DNA of 64,000 nucleotides. It comes from a virus. The stretch lies in IMG/VR virus record IMGVR_UViG_3300036770_001413, positions 43,546 to 107,545 of that record. The stretch is one strand, 5' to 3'. Positions 28,966 to 37,420 of the stretch are shown one piece after another. Numbering within the stretch: position 1 is the first letter of the stretch; each line of letters begins with the position of its first letter. A model generated the notes under the pieces. It saw nothing but the letters and a program-made list of their open reading frames with translations, was not told where the DNA came from and ran no database searches. The translations under genes and the position numbers were made by a program.

Positions 28966-30852
28966 TTAGCCAACCACTACTACCCTGTACTGATTAGATG
29001 TCGGAGCTACAGCAAACTTAATAGTCAAATTATTGCTATCAGTATGTTCTACGTCTGCTTCGACTTGTGCGTATGGGGATGCATTCTCATATACATGAAC
29101 CGACACATCTCTTGTTGCAAGAGCATGAGTTACTGTATAGGAAGTTGCTGATCCGTCACCAACATTGAATGCTAGTTTGCGAGTTCCATATCCATTTGCA
29201 GTATCAAATACTAGGGCTCCACCACTAAATGTGAGTCCTGTACCGTTATTAATACCAAGTCCAGAAGCTGTTACTTCTAGACCATCATTTGTGTTTACCT
29301 TTACTTCTACTGCTCCGCCAGTATTTGTAAGAGAGGCATTTCCTGAGGTAGGAGTTACATCTACGCTAAATGTACTTCCATTTAGGCTTAGTCCATCTCC
29401 TGCTAGGTAAGTACCTGCACCAGAGAACTGAGTAAAACTAATTGGATCTGCACCGATTGTTGCAGGGGATAGAGTTTGTACCCATCCCGTATTTGCGTAG
29501 TTAGTACCAACTGATACAAAGACAAAGTCACCAGACTTAACTTCTGTCGGAGTGTCAAAATCTGTTGCACGAACTGCTGCTCCAGAGGCTTGTACAACAT
29601 AGATACCATTTTGTGACTGTGTTGACTGTCCATTGACAAGAACACGATCACCAGCTACAAGAGTAATACCATCAATTACGTCTCCAGCTTCTAAGTCTGT
29701 TGACAAATCAATATTTGTTGCTACATATACTCTAGCTGCAGCATGAACATGTAGACCTTCAGAAACTGCATCTACGTATGCCTTATTTGCAGCGTCTCCA
29801 CTATTTGTTGGAGCTGCTAGGTTTGTAATCTTTTGACTATTTGCATTAAGGTCTGCAGAAAGAGTTGTTCCTGAACCTAATGTTTTATTTGTTAAAGTTT
29901 GTGTTCCATCATTTGTGGTGACAGTTGAATCAATATCAATTGTAAGAGTTCCAGCACCATCATTATATAATTTATCTAAGCCTGTTCCAGCAACAATTAA
30001 GTTGGCTGTAACATCTTCTATACGATCAACATTTACTGTTACTGCTCCAGATGTTACTGTAAAGTCTGTTGCGTCAAATGATGCGATACCTTTGTTTGAT
30101 GATGTTGCATCCTCGGCAGCTACAGTAATAGTATTTGAAGCATGTGTTACATCTACACCTTCTCCTCCAAGAATTGAAATTCCATGTGAGGATGGAGTAA
30201 GAGCTCCAGAATCTGTAGTTACTGATTTTACAACTGTATCTTCTAGCTCTACAGCACCATCGGTTACGTTAAAATCATCGGCATTGAAAGATGCGATACC
30301 TTTATTTGTGGTGCTAGCATCTTCTCCTGCAACTGTAAGGGTTCCATTGGCATCGTCATATGTTACATCAATGCCCTCGCCCTCTTTTACGAGACCAGTA
30401 ACTGCATCAGCTACGGTGTCATCGATAAATTCTGCTAAATCTGTAACTTGAGATGTAGCAATTTGAATGTCTTGCTCATTTGCTGCGGTTAATCTACCTT
30501 GAGCATCTACTGTAAATGATGCAGTCTTTGCTGCGGTAGTTCCGTAGCTTCCAGCAGTTACTGCTGTGTTATCTAAATCAATTGTTGTATGACCAGTTCC
30601 TGCATCATCATAACTTGCTGTTAATCCAGTTCCGCCAATTACGGAAGAACCGATAACGTCTTGAATTACTTCAGTTGAACCAGAAGCTGGCACCCATGCG
30701 GTTCCATTGTAGAAATACAAAACATTTGCTGTTGTGTCGAAATAAATTTGACCCGCTACTGGACTCGACGGCGCAGAGCTGAGGTTGTGGATTCTGGCAT
30801 TCTGAAGTTCATTCTTGTTCAGATTTATGCCAGTTACGAATAATCTTGCCAT
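28966..30852 (-). CDS. Tail fibre, paralogue of 25853-28504 in its centre
   Basis: 628 aa. The N-terminus ARLFVTGINLNKNELQNARI is followed by the fibre module GQIYFDTTANVLYFYNGTAW. Repeats of VTTDSGALTPSSHGISILGG type and EDA(S/T)(T/S)(T/S)NKGIASF occur near residues 160-290. The segment around GDRVLVNGQSTQSQNGIYVV aligns with 25853-28504. It ends NQYRVVVVG. Shine-Dalgarno GGAG precedes the ATG. Confidence 0.75.
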   Translation of the reverse strand: MARLFVTGINLNKNELQNARIHNLSSAPSSPVAGQIYFDTTANVLYFYNGTAWVPASGSTEVIQDVIGSSVIGGTGLTASYDDAGTGHTTIDLDNTAVTAGSYGTTAAKTASFTVDAQGRLTAANEQDIQIATSQVTDLAEFIDDTVADAVTGLVKEGEGIDVTYDDANGTLTVAGEDASTTNKGIASFNADDFNVTDGAVELEDTVVKSVTTDSGALTPSSHGISILGGEGVDVTHASNTITVAAEDATSSNKGIASFDATDFTVTSGAVTVNVDRIEDVTANLIVAGTGLDKLYNDGAGTLTIDIDSTVTTNDGTQTLTNKTLGSGTTLSADLNANSQKITNLAAPTNSGDAANKAYVDAVSEGLHVHAAARVYVATNIDLSTDLEAGDVIDGITLVAGDRVLVNGQSTQSQNGIYVVQASGAAVRATDFDTPTEVKSGDFVFVSVGTNYANTGWVQTLSPATIGADPISFTQFSGAGTYLAGDGLSLNGSTFSVDVTPTSGNASLTNTGGAVEVKVNTNDGLEVTASGLGINNGTGLTFSGGALVFDTANGYGTRKLAFNVGDGSATSYTVTHALATRDVSVHVYENASPYAQVEADVEHTDSNNLTIKFAVAPTSNQYRVVVVG

Positions 30853-30861
30853 TTTTTCTCC

Positions 30862-31317
30862 TTACGACAGGTACGCTGTCCCTGAGAATGGTTGAGCCAT
30901 TGTCAGTGTTATTTGATTGATACTATTATAATCTATTCCTGTTTCCAATATGTCGCCAGCGCTAGTCTTTACCGTTACATTTGGATAAAAGCCTAAATTA
31001 TGATTTATTACAAGTGAATATATACCAGATACTGGGCCTGTTACTTGACCAATTTCCCAAGAGTATGAAAATGCATAATCCGCACCCTCTTGAATAAATT
31101 TAATAACTGCTGCCCCAGACCAAGATCCATCGGTAAGCTTTGGACCATAGAAATCTGTTGTTGCTGTATTATAATAAAAATCTCCAGTCAAACCTAAATT
31201 GTTTGAAGGGACGCCTGAGCCATTTAGGATAGTTCTTCCTCTAGGGCCCTGAGGTCCTGGAGATGCCACTATGACATTATTTCTAGAAGAATTTACCGTA
31301 ATTAGATTTTCGGTCAT
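30862..31317 (-). CDS. Baseplate or fibre-anchor protein
   Basis: 151 aa. It has a short Gly-X-Y-like start (VASPGPQGPRGRTILNGSG) and FYYNTATTDFYGPK. The C-terminal half (GIYSLVINHNLGFYPNVTVK) is a small beta domain ending SGTAYLS. It overlaps the next gene by 4 nt. Confidence 0.6.
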   Translation of the reverse strand: MTENLITVNSSRNNVIVASPGPQGPRGRTILNGSGVPSNNLGLTGDFYYNTATTDFYGPKLTDGSWSGAAVIKFIQEGADYAFSYSWEIGQVTGPVSGIYSLVINHNLGFYPNVTVKTSAGDILETGIDYNSINQITLTMAQPFSGTAYLS

Positions 31318-31658
31318 ACGGTCACCGTCCTTTTAAGATTAATATAGCCACCGAGTAATTTAGTTTTAACTAAATTTGAGTCTGTGACAATAAGGTCATA
31401 AATAGATTTTGGATAGAATATTTTCTTAGTTTGAGTTGGAGTCATTCTGACGGTTACTTTTCCTAAAGCCCCGTCAATTGTTATTCCTCCGCTAGGTGAT
31501 GTTAAAGTAAAGGCAAGCTTTTGACCTGTTGCATCCCGAACCTGCATTTTTGCGGTAGCACCAGTAAGATCGATGATTGCATCATCTGGATCTTTATATT
31601 CTACTACGAATGTGAAAGTTGTATCCTGATCCACATCCCAATTTTTTTGTCCTGCCAT
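31314..31658 (-). CDS. BppU_N-like baseplate domain protein
   Basis: 114 aa. It opens with a KNWDVDQDTTFTFVVEYKD strand followed by DLTGATAKMQVRDATGQK, and has GKVTVRMTPTQTKKI. This is the pattern of the N-terminal domain of baseplate upper proteins (BppU_N). It would attach receptor-binding proteins to the baseplate, which fits its position at the head of the fibre cluster. Confidence 0.65.
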   Translation of the reverse strand: MAGQKNWDVDQDTTFTFVVEYKDPDDAIIDLTGATAKMQVRDATGQKLAFTLTSPSGGITIDGALGKVTVRMTPTQTKKIFYPKSIYDLIVTDSNLVKTKLLGGYINLKRTVTV

Positions 31659-31683
31659 TTGCTGAAAATCTCCTAAATAGGAA

Positions 31684-31713
31684 AACTCCTATGCCCATTT
31701 TAGCACAGGAGTT
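31684..31713 (-). terminator. Rho-independent terminator
   Basis: On the minus strand AACTCCT pairs with AGGAGTT, with an inner TGC/GCA pair and A-rich loop, followed by TTTTCC. It lies between the small membrane protein gene and the baseplate/fibre cluster. Confidence 0.65.
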
Positions 31714-31734
31714 ATCCTAATCTACTTACTTAAA

Positions 31735-31962
31735 TTATACCTTTTTGGTAAATCCAAATGAACTTTCGTTTGGATTCAATGCCTTCAGAATAACTGGAAG
31801 ACATGCTGCAATACCACCCTTAATTAAATCTCCTGGGTCGGTGTTGCCAGTCATATATAGAGCAATGGCGGCACCTAAAAAGTGACGACCATAGCTTGCT
31901 AACGCTGCTAGAATTTTCTCTTGCATTGTTACCTTTCCGTCTTGATTAAGATCTTCTTTCAT
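31735..31962 (-). CDS. Small membrane protein with EF-hand-like start, holin candidate
   Basis: 75 aa. The N-terminus has DLNQDGKVTMQEK, an EF-hand-like Ca-binding loop. Then come two hydrophobic helices (HFLGAAIALYMTG and LIKGGIAACLPVILKAL). This class is common in actinophages and other aquatic phages and is often called a holin, without proof. Shine-Dalgarno GGAGG lies next to the hairpin in its leader. Confidence 0.55.
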   Translation of the reverse strand: MKEDLNQDGKVTMQEKILAALASYGRHFLGAAIALYMTGNTDPGDLIKGGIAACLPVILKALNPNESSFGFTKKV

Positions 31963-31977
31963 AAAGACCTCCTGTAT

Positions 31978-31994
31978 CTGGGCACGGTGCCCAG
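31978..31994 (-). promoter_or_regulatory. Hairpin in the leader just upstream of a Shine-Dalgarno
   Basis: CTGGGCAC and GTGCCCAG form a perfect 8-bp inverted repeat with 1 nt between (so a slightly smaller stem in practice). It lies a few nt upstream of the AGGAGG site of the 31735-31962 gene, so it could modulate its translation or attenuate read-through from nrdJ. Confidence 0.45.
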
Positions 31995-32022
31995 GAATTT
32001 TGGGGGTTAGCCCAATACTAAT

Positions 32023-32028
32023 ATTGTA
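32023..32028 (-). promoter_or_regulatory. Extended -10 box for the 31735-31962 gene
   Basis: TGCTACAAT on the minus strand, located at the end of the nrdJ coding region. It gives a ~50-nt leader including the hairpin at 31978-31994. Confidence 0.45.
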
Positions 32029-32031
32029 GCA

Positions 32032-33966
32032 CTAAGAGGTAATATCCACAATTTCGCAATTTCCGTCAGAGGTGCATGCGAGTGTTTGTGTGCCACTTGT
32101 TCCATCTTCTGTCTCATAGAAAGATAAGTCTTCCCAACGAATAGACGATGGCATTTTTGCTAAAAGTTCAAGATACTCAGTTTCTGTAACTTGCTGATAT
32201 GGGGCTTGCTTATATGAGTGATCTGAATGCGGTAGGAATGAAATACCAGAAACTTCATCGAAGTGTTTATATACCCATGCTCCAACTTCCATCCATTCAT
32301 CTTCTTTTACTGAAACAGTAATTGATGGTTTATGTTCGCACCATTCACGCTGATATACGAGCCATGTATTTAAATGATCAATAGCTGTAAGGTCATCTCG
32401 TACAATTGCGCCTTCTGGTGCTTTTACTGGAAATGAGAATACATAAGTATCATTAGGTTTCATAAAATCATCTTCCCATGGGATTCCGACTTCTTTTAAG
32501 AATGTTGATAGGGGATCTTTTTTATCTCCCCGCACAGTTCTAACATAATACTGAGAATGCCATGGATGCATGCCTGAAGAAACTCCAGTAAGTTGTGAAA
32601 CAGTTCCAGATGGCTTGACACAAGTGATAGCAGTTGATTCGTTGATTCCAATCTTTGCTGCTTCTTCTTTATTGACATTTCTTGCAAGGTCACGAATCTC
32701 AGACAAGAACTTGCCTAATTCTTCTAGCCCTTCTTTTCCAGACATAAAGCTGTGTCCGAATTGACCAGTGATGGATACTCCAAGCAATCTTTCTTCTTCT
32801 GTGTTGTCTTTCCAAATTTTACGAAGATACTTAAAGTCCGTAAGTGTTGATTGCCAGGTTCCAAGAATCGTAGCTAATCTAACTTTGTTTTCAATATCGG
32901 CTAAAGTATCATCTTCACGAATTACAACTTCGGATAGATTACAGAACTGATAAGGTCTAAGGATAATCTCTGAGCAGGGGTTGGTTCCATAATGAATCTC
33001 TGGATCTCTCCGACCCCATCTTGCTGCCTGTTTCTGAGCTGCAGCAACATTGTATATGCCACGCTCACCTGATTTTGAATCATAAAGATTTTTCCATTCC
33101 GCAATAAACTGTTCCATTTCTGGTTTACGAGAATACGCTACTGAATTATTTGATAATGCACGTTGTGAGTTTTTCTCCCACCAATTACCAGCTTTTGCTG
33201 CCGCCATTTCAATGTCGTTAATGTTTGATAGTGAAATCATTGCAGATCTACGAACTCCACCAACAACTACAACTTCTCCAATCTTGCACATAATATCGTG
33301 TGCCTCTATTGGCTTTAATTGACGGCCTGCTGCTGCTTTAAATTTTGCAATCGTAAAGTCAAAAAGATTGATTAATGGCTGAGGACCTGATGATCGGCCT
33401 CCCATTGTTTTAAGACGTGCTCCTGCTGGTCGCAACTTTGAAACATCGATTGTAGGAATCTGTCCTGCCCACAACATTGCTAGCAGTTCACGATATGATT
33501 TTGCCCATCCATTCTTAGAATCTTCGACAACTATTGTGGTTGTAGACTTTTCAAATGATTCTGGGACGGCAGGAAGTTTATTAACATACTTATATTCAAC
33601 TGAGAAACCAACACCAGTTCCACACATTAATATATACATAGTTTCATCAAATGAACGAGGTGAATCAACTGGAACAAATGAGCAGTTATATCCTGCAACA
33701 TGATCTCTGTCAAGAGCAGGTCCTGCAGTCATTACTGCTCTCATTGAAGGCATTACATTTCTATCATATACAAATTCTTTTAATTCATCTACAAGTTTTT
33801 TATTAGGGGTATAGTTAAAGTTATTCTTTAGATATTCCAGCATAAAGTTAAAATAACGATCTACTGTTTCTCCCCATGTCTCTCTTCTGTTTTCATCTGA
33901 TATCCATCTTGCATATCTGGATAATGCAATAAAATTTTCATATGGGTTTTCAATAACTCTTGACAT
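32032..33966 (-). CDS. nrdJ: Adenosylcobalamin-dependent ribonucleotide reductase (class II, monomeric type)
   Basis: 644 aa. It reduces ribonucleotides to deoxyribonucleotides with a B12-derived thiyl radical. Visible marks: an early redox Cys in AGYNCSFVP; MCGTGVGFSVEY; the active-site loop NPCSEIILRPYQFCNLSEVV; CVKPSGTVSQLTGVSSGMHP; and a C-terminal CTSDGNC (C-x4-C) redox pair. The monomeric RTPR type is ~700-740 aa, so this phage copy is slightly short. It would feed phage DNA synthesis, and the thioredoxin at 54188 could regenerate it. No B12 riboswitch is seen in the short leader. Confidence 0.92.
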   Translation of the reverse strand: MSRVIENPYENFIALSRYARWISDENRRETWGETVDRYFNFMLEYLKNNFNYTPNKKLVDELKEFVYDRNVMPSMRAVMTAGPALDRDHVAGYNCSFVPVDSPRSFDETMYILMCGTGVGFSVEYKYVNKLPAVPESFEKSTTTIVVEDSKNGWAKSYRELLAMLWAGQIPTIDVSKLRPAGARLKTMGGRSSGPQPLINLFDFTIAKFKAAAGRQLKPIEAHDIMCKIGEVVVVGGVRRSAMISLSNINDIEMAAAKAGNWWEKNSQRALSNNSVAYSRKPEMEQFIAEWKNLYDSKSGERGIYNVAAAQKQAARWGRRDPEIHYGTNPCSEIILRPYQFCNLSEVVIREDDTLADIENKVRLATILGTWQSTLTDFKYLRKIWKDNTEEERLLGVSITGQFGHSFMSGKEGLEELGKFLSEIRDLARNVNKEEAAKIGINESTAITCVKPSGTVSQLTGVSSGMHPWHSQYYVRTVRGDKKDPLSTFLKEVGIPWEDDFMKPNDTYVFSFPVKAPEGAIVRDDLTAIDHLNTWLVYQREWCEHKPSITVSVKEDEWMEVGAWVYKHFDEVSGISFLPHSDHSYKQAPYQQVTETEYLELLAKMPSSIRWEDLSFYETEDGTSGTQTLACTSDGNCEIVDITS

Positions 33967-34016
33967 ATAACACCTTTTCTCCGCCCTGCGGTTAATTTAA
34001 AAATTGATAGAGTCTT

Positions 34017-34022
34017 ATTCTA
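34017..34022 (-). promoter_or_regulatory. Extended -10 box for nrdJ
   Basis: TGCTAGAAT on the minus strand, ~50 nt upstream of the nrdJ ATG. No convincing -35 is seen. Confidence 0.5.
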
Positions 34023-34049
34023 GCAAACTTTATTTATAGAGGGAAGGGG

Positions 34050-35039
34050 TTAAGAGAACTTTTTAAAAATATGATCAAATGCATTATTAGTCAACCGATT
34101 CCAATTATACTCTTCATGAATCTTAGTTGACTGAGCATAGTAATAACCAGCATATGCATTAAAGTTTATAGAAACATCTCTCATAAGTTCAAGTAGATGT
34201 TGATAGTTTGGTAGATAAACTTTTCCTTCATGTGGAAAAGGCCAAGGAGAATCTATTACTTCCGACTTCAAACTTAATGGACCAATATATTTTTTATAAT
34301 GTGCCCATTCGCTAACACAAATTGTTGGCATTCCAGTTGCTAATGCTTGTAATGGAATAAATCCAAATCCTTCTCCATAGCTGGGGTAGACAAGAACATC
34401 GTGATCATGATACAATTGAATTAATTCTTCTGTTGTCATATCTTTATCTACTATATATATATTATTATATAATGCATTAGGTAAACCTAATATATTCTTA
34501 TCTATATAATTATTATATATTCTAGTAGTATTATGTTTATAAGCTTTAATTGTTAATGAGTAATTATTATTATTACCATAAAGATTAACGAAAGCATCTA
34601 CTACCATTTGTCCAGCTTTACGTGGAGCAGGTTCGCCAACATGTAAAAACTTTATAACGCCATCATCACGACGGCGGCGGGGGAACCAAGAAGATTCAAT
34701 CCCATGTGGATAAACACGAACATCTTTGTATCCATTGTCTTCAAAAACATTGGCACACCAATCAGATGTTGTCCAAATTTCATCAACAAGACTTAGTGTT
34801 TTACGCCATGTTTCTGGTATCACAGTTGATTCCCATGGAGTATAACTAATCTGATATTGATTTCGATGAAGTTTAAAGTAGTTTGGCTGAGAAAAATTTA
34901 ATTGAACGGGCGCTTTTGAATATTGAAAATTAACTTGATGACCCAGATCTTTTAATGAATTAATTATTTTTAAGCCTGCATGACCGTATCCATTATTAGT
35001 TTTCATGTTTACTGTCGGTGTTGAGAATGAAATATCCAT
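34050..35039 (-). CDS. GT4-like glycosyltransferase
   Basis: 329 aa. The N-terminal half has NGYGHAGLKIINSLKDLGHQ, a GT-B nucleotide-fold start, and SYTPWESTVIPETW. The C-terminal half has FLHVGEPAPRKAGQMVVDAF and VYPSYGEGFGFIPLQALATG, the donor-binding region of GT4 enzymes (first Glu of the E-x7-E present, second replaced by Gln). Acceptor unknown; DNA or surface glycan modification is plausible. Confidence 0.75.
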   Translation of the reverse strand: MDISFSTPTVNMKTNNGYGHAGLKIINSLKDLGHQVNFQYSKAPVQLNFSQPNYFKLHRNQYQISYTPWESTVIPETWRKTLSLVDEIWTTSDWCANVFEDNGYKDVRVYPHGIESSWFPRRRRDDGVIKFLHVGEPAPRKAGQMVVDAFVNLYGNNNNYSLTIKAYKHNTTRIYNNYIDKNILGLPNALYNNIYIVDKDMTTEELIQLYHDHDVLVYPSYGEGFGFIPLQALATGMPTICVSEWAHYKKYIGPLSLKSEVIDSPWPFPHEGKVYLPNYQHLLELMRDVSINFNAYAGYYYAQSTKIHEEYNWNRLTNNAFDHIFKKFS

Positions 35040-35060
35040 ATAATTTTCTGGTCAACTAGC

Positions 35061-35090
35061 TTGACACGATTTGCCAAACAATGCTACTAT
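35061..35090 (+). promoter_or_regulatory. Canonical sigma70-type promoter
   Basis: TTGACA, an 18-bp spacer, and TACTAT with an upstream TGC. It is followed by a ~30-nt leader with AAAGGAGG before the transglycosylase ATG. This is the clearest housekeeping-style promoter in the window. Confidence 0.75.
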
Positions 35091-35122
35091 TATAGTTCGT
35101 TATCTCTAAAGGAGGAATACCA

Positions 35123-35710
35123 ATGGAGAATATAAAAGAAAAGCTGAGCGATGTTGCTCATAGCTGGTCCGTTATAGGAATGATAACATTGTTTCTATTC
35201 GGAGTCCAGCCTGAAACAATGACGCCAGCACAAGCTTTATCTTCTGAAGTGCAAGTACAGCATTTAACTGTTACGCCTAAAGAAGAAAAGCTACAAGCAA
35301 AACAACTGAAGAAAGAAACGCTGGAAAAATTCAGCAACACTGTGTACAAACCTTCAGATATGCTTACAGACAAAGAGTTGCTGCAACTTCTCAAGTCTAT
35401 AGGATTTGAAGGACAAGCCCTTAAAATGGCTTGGGGTATTGCCAAAGCGGAGTCCAATGGACGCCCTATGGCTTACAACGGAAACAGGAATACTGGAGAC
35501 AGTTCCTACGGAATTTTTCAGATCAATATGCTAGGTAACCTTGGTGATGATCGCAAAGAGAAATTCGACCTGAGATCAAACGTATTATTGTTCGATCCAG
35601 TAATTAACGCAGAGATAACGTATTATATGACTAGAGGCGGAGTAGATTGGTCATCCTGGCCAAATTCTATTAGTAAAGCTAAGAAGTTGATAAATCAATT
35701 TCCAAAGTAG
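35123..35710 (+). CDS. Secreted lytic transglycosylase-like protein
   Basis: 195 aa. The N-terminus has a hydrophobic segment (SVIGMITLFLFGVQ) after a short charged start, a signal anchor or signal peptide. Residues ~110-190 form an SLT/lysozyme-like domain: GIAKAESNGRPMAYNGN carries the catalytic Glu, followed by DSSYGIFQINMLGNL. It cleaves peptidoglycan glycan strands, during entry or lysis. A strong promoter and Shine-Dalgarno precede it. Confidence 0.8.
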   Translation: MENIKEKLSDVAHSWSVIGMITLFLFGVQPETMTPAQALSSEVQVQHLTVTPKEEKLQAKQLKKETLEKFSNTVYKPSDMLTDKELLQLLKSIGFEGQALKMAWGIAKAESNGRPMAYNGNRNTGDSSYGIFQINMLGNLGDDRKEKFDLRSNVLLFDPVINAEITYYMTRGGVDWSSWPNSISKAKKLINQFPK

Positions 35711-35722
35711 TTAGGAGATAAA

Positions 35723-35929
35723 TTGAGGATACAGATTGTGTCCAAATATTTAACCCTTGCAGAAGAGGGCCTTGTTGCAAAAATGGATTGTCCATTATGC
35801 CAAGGCCTTCTAATGCCTAATCAAGATAATAATGATAAAATTTACCTATACTGCCTTTCTTGTGAATACAGGAATGAAATAGGATTGGATCAATATGACA
35901 GAATGGAAAAAGCCATCTCAGGAAAGTGA
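35723..35929 (+). CDS. Zinc-ribbon protein
   Basis: 68 aa from a TTG start preceded by AGGAGA. MDCPLCQGLL and YLYCLSCEYRN give two C-x2-C knuckles. Role unknown. Confidence 0.6.
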   Translation: MRIQIVSKYLTLAEEGLVAKMDCPLCQGLLMPNQDNNDKIYLYCLSCEYRNEIGLDQYDRMEKAISGK

Positions 35930-35999
35930 GAGCGGCGAGATAGAAGAAATAGACAATATGGGTCGAGAGAAATTTTGGGAAGATATAGGTAGGCCATGA
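35895..35999 (+). CDS. 34-aa acidic peptide
   Basis: Frame MTEWKKPSQESESGEIEEID ending FWEDIGRP. It overlaps the previous gene out of frame and the next start by ATGA, which argues for real translation coupling. Function unknown. Confidence 0.5.
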   Translation: MTEWKKPSQESESGEIEEIDNMGREKFWEDIGRP

Positions 36000-36202
36000 G
36001 CGAAGAAGAAACAAAACAAGACTTATCCGAAAATTTGGATATGGTCAACTATATTATGCTTCATAGAATATATGACGTCATGACTATTATTGCCAGTAAA
36101 TTAGTAGGGGCGGAAGAAGTAGATAAGATGATTAAATATCATAATGAGGGATATTTATTAGGCCCCGCCCCATCTTATACCCCACAAGAAGAAAATGAAT
36201 AA
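35996..36202 (+). CDS. Unknown small protein
   Basis: 68 aa, starting at the ATG overlapping the previous stop. It is mostly helical (VNYIMLHRIYDVMTIIASKL) and ends in an acidic, proline-containing tail. It overlaps the next gene by 8 nt. Confidence 0.6.
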   Translation: MSEEETKQDLSENLDMVNYIMLHRIYDVMTIIASKLVGAEEVDKMIKYHNEGYLLGPAPSYTPQEENE

Positions 36203-36473
36203 ATTATATATCGATCAAATTACTCGGTATATGAATAATGCTAAATTAAAATATCAAAATTATTATGATGACACGGCTATGGCAACTGGAGCCCTGGAGT
36301 GGATTACAGCATACCTGGAAAAATTGCTAGGAAATTGCCAGAACGTCTCAGAGGGCAAATGTGATACTTGGTGGCGGCATGAAGATTGCAATTCTCTAAT
36401 GGCCATTCTAGCCGATTTAACAGGGGATGAGAAATATACAATAAAACCCATGAAAGCTAATTCCTGGGATTAA
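36195..36473 (+). CDS. Unknown small protein
   Basis: 92 aa, helical, with three Cys (GNCQNVSEGKC and EDCNSL). Last gene of the 35.1-36.5 kb plus-strand unit. No family recognised. Confidence 0.55.
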   Translation: MNKLYIDQITRYMNNAKLKYQNYYDDTAMATGALEWITAYLEKLLGNCQNVSEGKCDTWWRHEDCNSLMAILADLTGDEKYTIKPMKANSWD

Positions 36474-36480
36474 AAAGTAG

Positions 36481-36509
36481 TTGACTTAAAAAATATAATA
36501 TGTGACAAT
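36481..36509 (+). promoter_or_regulatory. Promoter of a putative structured RNA
   Basis: TTGACT, a 17-bp spacer, and GACAAT with TGT immediately upstream (extended -10). The predicted start is near 36516. Confidence 0.5.
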
Positions 36510-36515
36510 TAGATC

Positions 36516-36608
36516 TGTATGGGTCGTAGCATCCCACATGTTCCCCATACTTACGCTTCGGCGTAGCAAAGCCCAATTGGATCCGCCTCCGATTGGGTTT
36601 TGTCCTTT
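36516..36608 (+). ncRNA. Putative ~93-nt three-hairpin RNA
   Basis: No convincing reading frame or ribosome site. Three consecutive hairpins are visible: GTATGGG (36517-36523) with CCCATAC (36544-36550); TACGC-TTCG-GCGTA (36552-36565), a UUCG-capped stem; and CCCAAT (36572-36577) with ATTGGG (36592-36597) followed by TTTTGTCCTTT, a terminator. A promoter sits at the right distance. Identity unknown; it does not look like tRNA, tmRNA or SRP RNA. Confidence 0.55.
36572..36608 (+). terminator. Terminator closing the putative RNA
   Basis: 6-bp stem CCCAAT/ATTGGG, with a GG/CC inner pair, then a T-rich tail. Confidence 0.6.
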
Positions 36609-36682
36609 ATATAGTGCATTGCGTCGAAATTGCAAAAAATTGAAAGTGCGGCGGAAGAAGAGAACCATTACCCATTTAACGG

Positions 36683-36688
36683 TATAAT
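36683..36688 (+). promoter_or_regulatory. -10 box of a leaderless promoter
   Basis: TATAAT ending 6 nt before the ATG at 36695. No ribosome site. Confidence 0.6.
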
Positions 36689-36694
36689 ATCTAT

Positions 36695-36979
36695 ATGATC
36701 AGAACTAAAAATCTTTCATTAGACAATACTGCCAAAGAATTAACATTTTCTGATGAAGTAGATTCTCATTACAGCATAATAATAACTAATACCAGTTCGA
36801 ACAAACATGCTCTGGTAGGAGATATCAATGTGTCTACGACACACTATGGTCTCCGAGTTGAGCATGATGGTCCACCAGTAATACTGGAGAATATGTCTTT
36901 TAAAGATAGACTATATGGAATATCTGAAGATCCTAATACGGCAACTAGTGTTGCTATTATGGTTATAGAGAGGAATTAG
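36695..36979 (+). CDS. Unknown 94-aa protein, leaderless
   Basis: It reads IRTKNLSLDNTAKELTFSDE, then HYSIIITNTSSNKHALVGDI, and ends ATSVAIMVIERN. Mostly beta. This pattern is seen in small virion or unknown proteins of aquatic phages. Transcription should start at or beside the ATG. Confidence 0.65.
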   Translation: MIRTKNLSLDNTAKELTFSDEVDSHYSIIITNTSSNKHALVGDINVSTTHYGLRVEHDGPPVILENMSFKDRLYGISEDPNTATSVAIMVIERN

Positions 36980-37006
36980 TTTTTTTAATTCCCGCCCCAA
37001 AATATG

Positions 37007-37079
37007 CTGGATCACTAGGATTCGAACCTAGGACCTAGAAGTTAACAGCTTCCCGCTCTGCCTGCTGAGCTATGATCCA
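37007..37079 (-). tRNA. tRNA-Asn (GTT)
   Basis: Full cloverleaf on the minus strand: acceptor TGGATCA/TGATCCA, D-arm GCTC/GAGC, anticodon stem GGAAG/CTTCT with loop CTGTTAA (anticodon GTT), T-arm CTAGG-TTCGAAT-CCTAG, discriminator G. The 3' CCA is not encoded. It is the only tRNA found in the window. Confidence 0.92.
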
Positions 37080-37092
37080 ATATTACAGTCGA

Positions 37093-37374
37093 CTAAGATA
37101 TTTTCTTCTGTTTTCTAAAATGTGTTCTCTCTCTATGACAATTTGAGCAAACTATTTCGCATTTAGCTATTTCTTCATCTATCTTTTTTCTGCTGAGAGT
37201 TGGAACTAATTCCATTACGTTCTTATGCTTCCGCCCCCGAACATGATCAAAATCCATAACGTAGTATGGATAATAAGATCCACAATCGGAACAGGGAGAA
37301 GATTCCTTTAGGTTTCGCAGATACTTATAAAGTTCCGCTTTCCTTTTAGCAATTGAAACCTTCTCGGATTTCAT
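37093..37374 (-). CDS. HNH-type nuclease
   Basis: 93 aa. CSDCG and CSNCHRERTH form the zinc knuckles, and VMDFDHVRGRKHKNVMELV supplies the central His of the HNH fold. Length and layout fit small free-standing phage HNH endonucleases, used in packaging or homing. The nearby parS-like palindrome lies just upstream of its promoter (TAGAAT 8 nt before the ATG). Confidence 0.8.
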   Translation of the reverse strand: MKSEKVSIAKRKAELYKYLRNLKESSPCSDCGSYYPYYVMDFDHVRGRKHKNVMELVPTLSRKKIDEEIAKCEIVCSNCHRERTHFRKQKKIS

Positions 37375-37382
37375 ATGCCATT

Positions 37383-37388
37383 ATTCTA
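37383..37388 (-). promoter_or_regulatory. Extended -10 box, near-leaderless (HNH gene)
   Basis: TGATAGAAT on the minus strand, hexamer 8 nt before the ATG at 37374. The parS-like site starts 9 bp upstream. Confidence 0.45.
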
Positions 37389-37396
37389 TCATGTGT

Positions 37397-37412
37397 TGTT
37401 TCACATGAAACA
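37397..37412. other. parS-like palindrome 1
   Basis: TGTTTCACATGAAACA: 15 of 16 positions match the widely conserved ParB-binding consensus TGTTTCACGTGAAACA (a central G to A change). It lies in the HNH upstream region. Confidence 0.65.
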
Positions 37413-37420
37413 TCAGTTGA

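Noticed and set aside
36502-36687. 61-aa plus-strand frame over the structured RNA
   Set aside because: No ribosome site; it crosses a terminator and hairpins that explain the sequence better.
37007-37079. tRNA-Asn as a phage attachment site
   Set aside because: No integrase or duplicated tRNA end is present; a simple translation-support tRNA is more likely.
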